A stretch of 46,656 nt of DNA, taken from positions 1 through 46,656 of the forward strand of contig JACRBR010000202.1 in assembly GCA_016213125.1 (NCBI GenBank). The letters are read 5' to 3'. The position numbers were made by a program, and so were the translations under genes. Source of the DNA: Chloroflexota bacterium. Lineage in GTDB: Bacteria > Chloroflexota > Dehalococcoidia > DSTF01 > JACRBR01. The notes beneath the pieces were generated by a model. That model saw only the letters and a program-made list of their open reading frames with translations, did no database searches and was not told the DNA's origin. Positions 15,511 to 23,022 of this stretch are shown one piece after another (positions within the stretch are counted from its first letter, which is position 1; the number at the start of each line of letters is the position of its first letter).

Positions 15511-17061
15511 CTACTCCGCTACGTACTCCAGTTCCAGGTCCTCGGCGTAGTATTCCGCTCCCAGGTGTGTGATTTGTTCCTCGCCCATCAGCCAGCGGAG
15601 CGTGTTCTTCAGCTTCGTCTGCTGAATGAACAGGTCGTGCTCCGGGTAGACCAGCGGCGCGTGCTGCGGGCTCTTGAAATAGAACGAAAGCCACTCCTGG
15701 ATACCGGCCATCCCTGCGCGCTTCGCCAGGTCCAGGAAGAGCGCCAGGTCAAGTGCCAGTGGTGCTGCCAGGATCGAGTCCCGGCAGAGGAAGTCGATCT
15801 TGATCTGCATCGGATAGCCCAGCCATCCGAAGATGTCGATGTTGTCCCAGCCCTCTTTGTTGTCTCCCCGCGGGGGGTAGTAGTTGATCCGCACCTTGTG
15901 GAAGATGTTGCCGTACAGCTCCGGGTAGAGGTCCGGCTGCAGGACATACTCGAGCACGCCCAGCTTCGACTCCTCCTTCGTCTTGAAGGACTCCGGGTCG
16001 TCCAGTACCTCGCCGTCGCGGTTGCCAAGGATGTTGGTCGAGTACCAGCCGTTCACGCCGAGCATGCGGGCCTTCAGCATCGGCGCGAGAACGGTCTTCA
16101 TCAGCGTCTGCCCCGTCTTGAAGTCTTTACCACAGACGGGAACGCCCTTATCGCGCGCCAGCTTCACCATCGCAGGCACGTCCACGCACAGGTTCGGGGC
16201 GCCGTTAGCGAAGGGAACCCCCTCCATGATCGCGGCCCAGGCGTAGAGCATCGAAGGGGCGATCTGCGGGTCGTTGGCCTCCATCGCCGCCTCCAGGTTC
16301 TCGAGGTTCGTGTGCACTTCGCTCGGCTCGAGGAAGATCTCGGTCGATGCGCACCAGACCATCACCAGCCGGTCGCAGCTGTTCTTCTTCTTGAAGTCGC
16401 GGATGTCCTTACGCAGAGCCTCGGCGGCCTCCATTTTCGTGCCCGTCTTCTTCACGTTCGTGCCATGCAGGCGCTTTACGTAATAGTCGTCGAACACTGC
16501 GGGCATCGGCACGATCGTCTTCAGGTAGTCGGCAATCGGTTCGATGTGCTCGTGGCGGTCGAGGACCCCGCACTTCAGGGCGGCCTCGTACGCGTTGTCG
16601 GGGAACGCATCCCACGCCCCAAACACAATCTGGCGGAGCTCGGCCAGCGGCACGAAGTCACGGATCAGGGGCATGCGGTTCTCGGTGCGCTTGCCGAGCC
16701 GGATCGTGCCCATCTGGGTGAGCGACCCGATCGGCGAAGCCGACCCCCGCCGCGCATGCTCCACGCCGGCGATCAGCGTCGACGCGACGGCGCCGAGTCC
16801 GACCAGCAGTACGCCCAGCTTGCCCTCTGCGGGCGCGATCTCGTGGGGTTGGTTGTGGGTGAACTCTTTGGCTTCCAAGACGATTCCTTTCTGCCGGGCC
16901 AGCGACATCAGCGGCCCGTGCCACTGCGCCGGAACCCGCCCCGTGCTGGCCCAGTGCTCGATGGTGGACTGTCGCTTGCCAAGCAGGTTGGCAAGCGCCG
17001 TTTGCCCTCCGAAGCGAGCGATGATGCGTTGTGCCGGGTTTGCGTGTCCGTCCGACTGCAC
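15511..17061 (-). CDS. ino1: inositol-3-phosphate synthase with N-terminal HTH
   Basis: 516 residues. From about 80 the protein is a myo-inositol-1-phosphate synthase, which isomerises glucose 6-phosphate to inositol 3-phosphate with NAD: the Rossmann start LGVLLVGLGAVAST, the conserved GAPNLCVDVPA and CGKDFKTGQTLMKTV, and GVNGWYSTNILGN near the middle. Residues 8-60 (ARFGGQTALANLLGKRQSTI, then HWASTGRVPAQW) look like a YdaS/Cro-type helix-turn-helix, which is not needed for catalysis. The start is a GTG without a visible ribosome site, so translation initiation is uncertain. Dyad symmetries lie just upstream. The product would feed inositol lipids or an inositol-based thiol. Confidence 0.92.
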   Translation of the reverse strand: MQSDGHANPAQRIIARFGGQTALANLLGKRQSTIEHWASTGRVPAQWHGPLMSLARQKGIVLEAKEFTHNQPHEIAPAEGKLGVLLVGLGAVASTLIAGVEHARRGSASPIGSLTQMGTIRLGKRTENRMPLIRDFVPLAELRQIVFGAWDAFPDNAYEAALKCGVLDRHEHIEPIADYLKTIVPMPAVFDDYYVKRLHGTNVKKTGTKMEAAEALRKDIRDFKKKNSCDRLVMVWCASTEIFLEPSEVHTNLENLEAAMEANDPQIAPSMLYAWAAIMEGVPFANGAPNLCVDVPAMVKLARDKGVPVCGKDFKTGQTLMKTVLAPMLKARMLGVNGWYSTNILGNRDGEVLDDPESFKTKEESKLGVLEYVLQPDLYPELYGNIFHKVRINYYPPRGDNKEGWDNIDIFGWLGYPMQIKIDFLCRDSILAAPLALDLALFLDLAKRAGMAGIQEWLSFYFKSPQHAPLVYPEHDLFIQQTKLKNTLRWLMGEEQITHLGAEYYAEDLELEYVAE

Positions 17062-17072
17062 GCGGCCATGGT

Positions 17073-17155
17073 AACGAAAAAATCGTTGCCCTGCACTGGT
17101 TCGAACGGACTATTTCGGTCTGGGTTCTAGGATGGAGAACAACCTTCGACCGAAA
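17073..17155. promoter_or_regulatory. cluster of dyad symmetries upstream of ino1
   Basis: Seen between ino1 and the NDUFA9-like gene: AACGA/TCGTT (17073-17077, 17083-17087, A5 loop); the perfect 8-mer GTTCGAAC (17099-17106); and nested repeats TTTCGGTC/GACCGAAA (17113-17120, 17148-17155) enclosing GTTCT/AGAAC (17124-17128, 17136-17140). They cover positions about 12-94 upstream of the ino1 start and include its likely promoter. The outer nested pair could also be a 3' hairpin of the NDUFA9-like transcript, but no T-run follows it. Confidence 0.45.
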
Positions 17156-17183
17156 ACCTCCATCACGTCCATGCCCGACTCCG

Positions 17184-18095
17184 TCACTTCTGCGATTCCG
17201 GTGCCAGGTACGTGCTCAGGCCGGCGCGGAGAGGCGTTAGGGCGGGGTGGAGGACCTCTTGGAGGTGGGTGTTGTCGGCGACGGCGGGGTTAGTGATGAA
17301 GTCGATGGCGTCGGCGGTGAGCGGCGGGAGAGGTGGGATGCTGGGAAGCGCGCCGAGGAACTTCCCAAGGGCGGCCGGTTGGTGGAGCACGCCCTTCTTT
17401 TTGCCCTGGGCTTCGAGTGCGGTCTTCACGACCTCGTTCATGGACATGACCTCGGGGCCGCCCAGCTCGAACAGCTGGTTAGCGGCTTCAGGCCTGGTGG
17501 CACAGTCCGCAGCCACGCGGCCGACGTCGTCGATGAACACCGGCTGCATATCCTGCTTGCCATCGCCGAACATCGGGATGAACGGGAGCATCTTGCCGAG
17601 CCCCAAGAAGCGATTGAGGGACACATCCTCGGGGCCATACACCCAGGTAGGACGGAGGATGACCCATTCGAGACCCGACCGCCGAAGATAGTCTTCGGCT
17701 TCCCACTTGTAGCGGAACCAATGCTTCTCGGCGTCCTTGTCCGCGCCAACCCCGCTGATGTAGACGAAGCGGCGGACACCAGCCTGCTTGGCCGCGTCGA
17801 CCTGGTGCCGCGTGCCCTTCAGGTCGACCTCCTCGAATGTGTTGCCCTTGCCGCGATTCTCGACCGGGGAGCCAGGGAACTGCACGGCGTTGACCACGAC
17901 ATCGATGTCACGCATGGCGCCGGCAAGTGTTCCCGGCTCACGCACGTCACCGGAACGGGGTTCTACCAGGGGGCCCAGCCTCAGGCGGATCTTCTCGGGA
18001 TCCCGGCCCAAGACGGCGACCTTCGCGCCGCGCCGGACTAACTCCTTCACGATGGCCGAACCGACGAACCCGGTACCCCCTGAAACGAGGATCAT
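17184..18095 (-). CDS. NDUFA9-like atypical SDR / NAD(P)-binding protein
   Basis: 303 residues. The N-terminus MILVSGGTGFVGSAIVKELV carries GxxGxxG (6, 9, 12), an extended/atypical short-chain dehydrogenase Rossmann fold. Later blocks YISGVGADKDAEKHWFRYK and WVILRPTWVYGPED are typical of the complex I NDUFA9-like subgroup; the Y-x3-K of classical SDRs is not clearly present. Bacterial members are thought to act as NAD(P)H-binding reductases or assembly factors, often of unknown substrate. I chose the ATG at 18095 because AAGGAG is 7 nt upstream; another ATG at 18101 is too close to that site. An inverted repeat sits about 30 bp upstream. Confidence 0.85.
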   Translation of the reverse strand: MILVSGGTGFVGSAIVKELVRRGAKVAVLGRDPEKIRLRLGPLVEPRSGDVREPGTLAGAMRDIDVVVNAVQFPGSPVENRGKGNTFEEVDLKGTRHQVDAAKQAGVRRFVYISGVGADKDAEKHWFRYKWEAEDYLRRSGLEWVILRPTWVYGPEDVSLNRFLGLGKMLPFIPMFGDGKQDMQPVFIDDVGRVAADCATRPEAANQLFELGGPEVMSMNEVVKTALEAQGKKKGVLHQPAALGKFLGALPSIPPLPPLTADAIDFITNPAVADNTHLQEVLHPALTPLRAGLSTYLAPESQK

Positions 18096-18121
18096 GTCCA
18101 TTCTCCTTCTCTCGGCGCGTC

Positions 18122-18137
18122 TACCATCACCATGGTA
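18122..18137. promoter_or_regulatory. small inverted repeat upstream of NDUFA9-like gene
   Basis: TACCAT (18122-18127) and ATGGTA (18132-18137) form a perfect 6-bp dyad with a 4-base spacer. It lies in the 136-bp gap between the alpha/beta hydrolase stop and the NDUFA9-like start. It could be an operator; no regulator is encoded next to it. Confidence 0.25.
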
Positions 18138-18231
18138 TGCACTAAGAGACGCCCGGGGGACCGGCGAAGCGGCGGATCGATTGTGGAGGCGCATAGATCA
18201 CGGCATGTGTGCGGCCCCTTTATGCGGAGGG

Positions 18232-19137
18232 CTAATCTGTGACGAATGGGAGAGTCGCGTGCTCCGTCGCGGTTACGCCGCGAGTTAACTCGGCTCCAGG
18301 CAGAACATCCCGTTCACCGAGCCCGCGATCATGGCCACTGGCGAAGGACGTTATCAGGTCCATGAGGTCCACGGCGTGGTTGTTCCAGTAGTCGGGTTCG
18401 GGGGCGACGACGAGGCGGGCCTTGGAGACTTCACAGCGAAGTACTTCACCGGACGAGAGTGGATGGATCGGGTCTTCGGGCTGGGTGAAGATGATGGTCG
18501 GGTGCTGGATCTCGTGGAACTGCTCGACCGGAAGTTGCGCGCCGTCCAGAAGGAGGCCGCGGATGGCGGGTACCACGGCGGCGCGGCGTTGCGCCCCGAG
18601 GAAGCGCCGGAGCTCGGCCACGGCTGCCGGGTCTTGCATGCGGCGGCGAGCGAGCGCTTCGGCGATCCGGGCAGTCAGGGGGACGCCGAGGAGTCTGTAC
18701 GAGGTCGCGAGGGCGCCGAACGTTCTCGCCACCGGCGGCAGGTCCTCGGCGAAGGGCGGGGGAACAAGCAGCGCGAGGCGCTCGACGTCTCGCGGGTGCG
18801 CAAGAGCAAGCGCCAGCGCCGTGCCGGCGCCCATCGAACCCCCGTACACGGTAACGGGCGCGAGGCCGAGCGCGTCGATGAACGCGTGCATGTCCTCGGC
18901 GAGGGCACCCCAGCGATAGTCAGCGCGTGCGGTGGTATACCCGGACCTGCCGTGACCTCGGGCGTCGTACGCGGTGACATAGAAACCGCGCTCTGCGAAA
19001 GCATCGGCGCGCTGCCCGAGACGGTTGGCATAAGCGACCGATCCCATGAGCCCGTGCGCGACCAGAACGCGCGGCGCACCGGGGTTGCCGTGCTGCTCGT
19101 AGTACAGACTGACGCCGCGGACCGAGATGTAGGGCAC
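18232..19137 (-). CDS. alpha/beta hydrolase
   Basis: 301 residues of the alpha/beta hydrolase fold. Seen: the oxyanion-hole region VLVAHGLMGS (24-33), DARGHGRSG (58-66), and the nucleophile elbow YGGSMGAG with Ser101. The acid is probably the Asp of TQPEDPIHP, and the His may be that in WNNHAVD, although the usual HxxH spacing is loose. It is likely a cytoplasmic esterase or hydrolase of small molecules; no substrate can be named. The start is a GTG with no strong ribosome site. It lies downstream of the CoA transferase on the same strand, so a shared catabolic role is possible. Confidence 0.85.
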   Translation of the reverse strand: MPYISVRGVSLYYEQHGNPGAPRVLVAHGLMGSVAYANRLGQRADAFAERGFYVTAYDARGHGRSGYTTARADYRWGALAEDMHAFIDALGLAPVTVYGGSMGAGTALALALAHPRDVERLALLVPPPFAEDLPPVARTFGALATSYRLLGVPLTARIAEALARRRMQDPAAVAELRRFLGAQRRAAVVPAIRGLLLDGAQLPVEQFHEIQHPTIIFTQPEDPIHPLSSGEVLRCEVSKARLVVAPEPDYWNNHAVDLMDLITSFASGHDRGLGERDVLPGAELTRGVTATEHATLPFVTD

Positions 19138-19218
19138 GACTGACTCCGTGCACAGTGTGGCGCATACCGAGGCAACAGGGGGAGGCCTTTCGGCTCGACT
19201 GGACCGCAGGCAGGGCTC

Positions 19219-20409
19219 CTAGCGATCTCCTGCAACCTGGATCACGCCATCCATCGCGAGGCGAGCGACCTCGCCATCGTCCATCCCGAGCCACTCCTTC
19301 AGGATCGGTGCCGTGGAGCCCGCCGGGGTGTCAGCGCCGCGGCCGAGGTGGATGGGCGTGCGCGAGTAGTGCAGCGGGGAGGCCGGGACGCGCAGGGTGT
19401 TACCGTCGGCGGGGAGATCGACGAACATGCCGCGCGCATTGACCTGGGGATCGGCGGCAGCCTCTGCGATGGTGTTCAGCGGTGCGATGAGGCAGACATC
19501 GCGCAGGCGCTCGATCCATGATGCGGTGGTGCCGTGGAGCAAGGTGTCGGAGATCTGCGGCTCGATCTCGGCGTGGTTCGCAGTGCGTAGCTCGTTGGTC
19601 TCGAAGCGGGGATCGCTGGCGAGATCGTCGCGGTCCAGAAGGGCGCAGAACAGCGTCCAGTCCTTCACGCCCGCGATCACGACGTAGCCGTCGCTTGTCG
19701 GGAACGCTTGGAACGGCGTGATGAGTGGATGGCGAGTACCTATTCGCTGTGGCTCCGCGCCAGTCGCGAAGTAGCGGGTGAAGGCGTTCTCGAGCAGCGC
19801 GATCTGGGCATCCAGCATGCTCACGTCGAGGTACTGGCCCTTCCCGCTGCGCTCGCGCTCGTGAAGTGCGCCCAGGACGCCGATCGCCGTGAACATGCCC
19901 GCCGCCACGTCGGCGATGGAGTAGCCGGCACGGGCGGGCGGGCCTTCGGGGTGGCCGGTGATGCTCATGAGGCCGGACATGGCCTGCACAATGACGTCGA
20001 CGGCACCGCGGCCCGCATAGGGCCCCGTCTGGCCGAAGCCAGAGGTGGAGGCGTAGACGATGCGCGGGTTGCGAGTGGCGACGGCGGCGTAGCCGAGGCC
20101 GAGCGAGGCCATCGTGCCGGGCGAGAAGTTCTCGGTTAGGACGTCGGCCTGATCGGCGAGCGCGAGGGCGAGGTCGCGGCCTTCTGGCTTCTTGAGATCG
20201 ATGCAGACGCTATGTTTCCCGCGATTGATACTGAAGAAGTAGGTGTTGACGCCGTCGACGAGAGGGCCGGGGCCGCGTTCGGCCTCCGTGATACCGACGG
20301 GCTCGACTTTACAAACGTCGGCGCCCATATCGGCGAGGATCATAGTGCCGAAAGGGCCGGCGAGCGCCCAGGTGAAGTCGAGGATGCGGAGATGGTCGAG
20401 TGGGGGCAT
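19219..20409 (-). CDS. class III CoA transferase (CaiB/BaiF family)
   Basis: 396 residues, normal length for class III CoA transferases, which move CoA between acyl groups through an aspartyl intermediate. The catalytic Asp is D167 in AGYSIADVAAG. Other family blocks are DFTWALAGPFGTMILADMGA (11-30), KVEP (34-37), INRGKHSVCIDLK (61-73) and FGQTGPYAGRGAVDVI (125-140). The enzyme forms an interlocked dimer in the cytoplasm. Substrate is not predictable; the neighbouring hydrolase, NDUFA9-like reductase and the acyl-CoA dehydrogenase 14 kb away fit organic-acid catabolism. Confidence 0.93.
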   Translation of the reverse strand: MPPLDHLRILDFTWALAGPFGTMILADMGADVCKVEPVGITEAERGPGPLVDGVNTYFFSINRGKHSVCIDLKKPEGRDLALALADQADVLTENFSPGTMASLGLGYAAVATRNPRIVYASTSGFGQTGPYAGRGAVDVIVQAMSGLMSITGHPEGPPARAGYSIADVAAGMFTAIGVLGALHERERSGKGQYLDVSMLDAQIALLENAFTRYFATGAEPQRIGTRHPLITPFQAFPTSDGYVVIAGVKDWTLFCALLDRDDLASDPRFETNELRTANHAEIEPQISDTLLHGTTASWIERLRDVCLIAPLNTIAEAAADPQVNARGMFVDLPADGNTLRVPASPLHYSRTPIHLGRGADTPAGSTAPILKEWLGMDDGEVARLAMDGVIQVAGDR

Positions 20410-20503
20410 GGTTGCTGGTGGATCATGCGCGATTGCTGGACAAGGGGCAAAAGGGCGAGTAGTGTCGGCAGACAGCTGACAGCAGAAAGACGGCCGATGG
20501 CGC

Positions 20504-20980
20504 CTACACGGGGAGTGAGGGTGACGAGGGGTGACCGGGCGCGGGGGCGTCAGTCTTCGGCCAGATCGCGTACGCGATGGCGCCCCACGTGATGGCGTCG
20601 ATGATCCAGTTGGCGACTGGCAGACCGATCAGCCGCGGCCCAATATTGACGTCCGGAAAGTACGGCGCTTTGTCCAGGAGGACGTGCGAGCCCACGACCG
20701 CGGCGCCGGTGAGGGCGTCATAGATCAGGTCGCGCTCGCCCTCGACGCTCTCCGCCGCGAGGATGCCAGTCATGCCCGCCAGCATGCCGGCGGTGAGGGC
20801 GAAGTTCGGCGTGTGTGTCGGGCCACGGTGGATGTCCTTCCCGAGGATCGCCCCGATCGGCACGTCGACGTCGGGAAGACTCGCGGCGAAAAACGCGGCG
20901 GCCAGACCCAGCGGAGACCGAACGCCCATGCGCCGCGCGATCGCCATCCCCACGAACCCATGCCCAAACGGCGCCGCCAT
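20504..20980 (-). CDS. YdjM-like membrane-bound metal-dependent hydrolase
   Basis: 158 residues with the pattern of the YdjM/DUF457 family of inner-membrane predicted hydrolases. Conserved metal-site candidates are H7 (GHGFVG), the aspartates in SLPDVDVP (34-41), and HRGPTHT (51-57), followed by GSHVLLDKAPYFPD. Hydrophobic segments lie at about 22-35, 61-75, 90-102 and 122-139. A GGAGGAG ribosome site precedes the ATG. The biochemical reaction of this family is not established. The tail (120-158) ends in a Pro/Ser-rich stretch. Confidence 0.82.
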   Translation of the reverse strand: MAAPFGHGFVGMAIARRMGVRSPLGLAAAFFAASLPDVDVPIGAILGKDIHRGPTHTPNFALTAGMLAGMTGILAAESVEGERDLIYDALTGAAVVGSHVLLDKAPYFPDVNIGPRLIGLPVANWIIDAITWGAIAYAIWPKTDAPAPGHPSSPSLPV

Positions 20981-21047
20981 AGATGCTCCTCCCGGGAACG
21001 CGCTTCGGGTTCAGGATACAGGACGATCGCGTCTCCGATTGAGAGAT

Positions 21048-21923
21048 CTAGGCAGCGCGTTCGTCGGCGCCGTCTTCCCCCGCAACCACCGCGAGGAACT
21101 TCACCCGTTCGGTGGCCTCCGCTCCACGCAGCATCGCGTTCACATGGTCCGCCGCCCGAAGCACGTGGAGGTCGACTCCGATGCTGTGTGCCAGGTCGAG
21201 CAGCGCATGGCTGTCCTTCGGCAGGCATTTCCCGCCGTAGCCGCGATACCCGTCGTACAGCACCTGTAGGTGCGAGTCGCCGATGCGCGCGTCGGCCCCG
21301 ACGATGTCGCGGACCACGTCGTAGTCCAGGCGCAGCCGGTCGCAAAGATCGAACATCTCATTTGCATAGCTAACCTTCACCGCGAGGAAGGAATTGGCCG
21401 CATACTTGGCAAGCTCGGCCTCGCTGGCGCTGCACACGCGCTCGAATGGCGCACGCGGAAGGAGCTTCATCACGCGTTCGGCCTCTCCGGCGCTCGTGCT
21501 GGTGCAGCCGACAATCTGGCGGTCCGGCCGGAGGAAGTCGTCCAGGGCCGTGGCCTCGCGCAGGAACTCGGGGTTGAAGAGGAATCGGTGCTGCGGAATT
21601 CGATCCTGAAGCATCTCCGTCGTCCCCGGCAGGACGGTCGATTTGATCACAACGGTCTTGCTGCCATGAAGAGACGTGACAGCCCCCAGCAGGTGCCGGT
21701 CGTCGAATCCGTATCCGGGAGTGTAGGGCGTGGGGACGCAGATGAAGACGATGTCCGCATCCGCCAACGATGCAATCGAGTCGTGGCCCTTTGGCGGGTC
21801 AAACAACCGCACCGCATGGCCCTTGCCCTCCAGGTACACCCGAAGCGCTCCACCGACTATACCTTCGCCCATGATGCCGATGGGCCGGGCGTTGCTAAGC
21901 TGCTTGCCGGCTTCGTTCCGCAT
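21048..21923 (-). CDS. short UDP-glucose/GDP-mannose dehydrogenase-like protein
   Basis: 291 residues, against about 430 for typical UDP-glucose 6-dehydrogenase. Present: the NAD fingerprint IGIMGEGIVGG (15-25), KSTVLPGT (94-101), FNPEFLREATA (116-126), Lys183 in AVKVSYANE, and the catalytic Cys233 in YGGKCLPKDS. The C-terminal nucleotide-sugar-binding domain is missing: the frame stops soon after the central helix and the next gene begins 67 bp later. The enzyme may still oxidise a sugar-like alcohol, or be regulatory or degenerate. The start overlaps the upstream GT2 stop by 29 bp, so it belongs to that operon. Confidence 0.85.
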   Translation of the reverse strand: MRNEAGKQLSNARPIGIMGEGIVGGALRVYLEGKGHAVRLFDPPKGHDSIASLADADIVFICVPTPYTPGYGFDDRHLLGAVTSLHGSKTVVIKSTVLPGTTEMLQDRIPQHRFLFNPEFLREATALDDFLRPDRQIVGCTSTSAGEAERVMKLLPRAPFERVCSASEAELAKYAANSFLAVKVSYANEMFDLCDRLRLDYDVVRDIVGADARIGDSHLQVLYDGYRGYGGKCLPKDSHALLDLAHSIGVDLHVLRAADHVNAMLRGAEATERVKFLAVVAGEDGADERAA

Positions 21924-22932
21924 ATGCCTCGCTTCCCTCGCGCTCTGTTCCCAATCCCTGTGTGTGTACGACCCGCAGGCGTGGACGCTCCCGCACCGCT
22001 GGGCCAGGCTCCGACTTCATGCGAAACAACACGTCTTCGATCATGCGGCGATTCCACGAGATCGCCAGCGCCAACATGCCGGTGATTATCATCTGGCCAC
22101 CCATGAACGAAAGAGCGGTGCCGATGACGAGCGACTGGACGTGTCCCTGGCTCTGGCCGTTTGCCGCCAGGATCGCGAACCGCGCGAACGGCAGCGCCCC
22201 GGCGAAGAGCAGTAGTGCCCCGATCGAGCCGTACACCTGCATTGGGCGATATAGGAGAAAGCTCCGCAGGATCACGCCGCCGGCGCGCGCAACATGACTC
22301 GAGATGCTCTTGATCAACCTTGACGGACGGGTCACGTGGCGCGCGGCGATCGGCACGTTCGCGATGCGAAGACGCTGGTCGATGGCATTGATCAGCGTCT
22401 CGTGCGTGTACGTGTGGTCGGAGAGCACATTGAGGCGCATCGCCGCTTCCGCGGTATACGCGCGAAAGCCGGTCGATACGTCGACTCCTGGCAGGCCGAG
22501 CGCGCGCTGCATGATGTAGTTCGCAACCTTGTTGCCGTACTTGTTTGCTGCCTTCATCGGCAGGTCGTCGATGAGCCTGCTGCCGATGGTGATGTCGGCT
22601 TCGTTCGCAAGAATTGGAGCGACGAGTTCGGCGATGCGGGTTTGGTCGTAGTGGTTGTCGGCGTCGGTGTTAACGATGATGTCGGCGCCGCGCGAAAGGG
22701 CTTCCTGCAGGGCGGTCTTGAAGGCGGCAGCAAGCCCGCGGGTGACCCGGTTCGAGATGACGTAGTCCGCGCCGGCACCCAGGGCCTCCGCAACGGTCGC
22801 ATCGCGCGATCCGTCGTCGATGACCAGCACCTCAACGAAGTCAATGCCGGGGATGCTCCTGGGGATCTCCTTGATCACGTCCGCGATCGTCGGAGCCTCG
22901 TTGAGCGCCGGGATCGTTACGATGAGCTTCAT
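21895..22932 (-). CDS. GT2 polyprenyl-phosphate sugar transferase-like protein
   Basis: 345 residues. The N-terminal GT-A domain has PALNEAPTI, DDGSRD (39-44) and the metal-binding NTDADN (88-93). Two membrane segments follow at about 233-255 and 267-293, and a hydrophilic tail. This architecture matches dolichol/undecaprenyl-phosphate mannose or glucose synthases (DPM1/GtrB type), which load a lipid carrier with one sugar for use on the outer membrane face. The GT39-like protein encoded directly upstream is the kind of enzyme that uses such donors. It is the second gene of this minus-strand operon. Confidence 0.9.
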   Translation of the reverse strand: MKLIVTIPALNEAPTIADVIKEIPRSIPGIDFVEVLVIDDGSRDATVAEALGAGADYVISNRVTRGLAAAFKTALQEALSRGADIIVNTDADNHYDQTRIAELVAPILANEADITIGSRLIDDLPMKAANKYGNKVANYIMQRALGLPGVDVSTGFRAYTAEAAMRLNVLSDHTYTHETLINAIDQRLRIANVPIAARHVTRPSRLIKSISSHVARAGGVILRSFLLYRPMQVYGSIGALLLFAGALPFARFAILAANGQSQGHVQSLVIGTALSFMGGQMIITGMLALAISWNRRMIEDVLFRMKSEPGPAVRERPRLRVVHTQGLGTEREGSEAYAERSRQAA

Positions 22933-23022
22933 GGAGCCGGACTCCCTTCCTACTAGAGAGTTTCTGTAGAATCCCGGAAAGCGTGCGTTAGGAAATACCC
23001 GGCCCGCTGCCGTGCTGAACCA

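Noticed and set aside
17096..17110. GGTTCGAA, a tRNA T-loop-like sequence
   Set aside because: No acceptor stem, anticodon arm or D-arm can be placed around it; it is an 8-bp palindrome next to other dyads.
12928..17130. 1,400-codon open frame on the plus strand
   Set aside because: It runs antisense through four genes with clear protein families. Its translation is Arg/Val/Gln/His-rich with no domain, as expected from the complement of GC-rich coding DNA.
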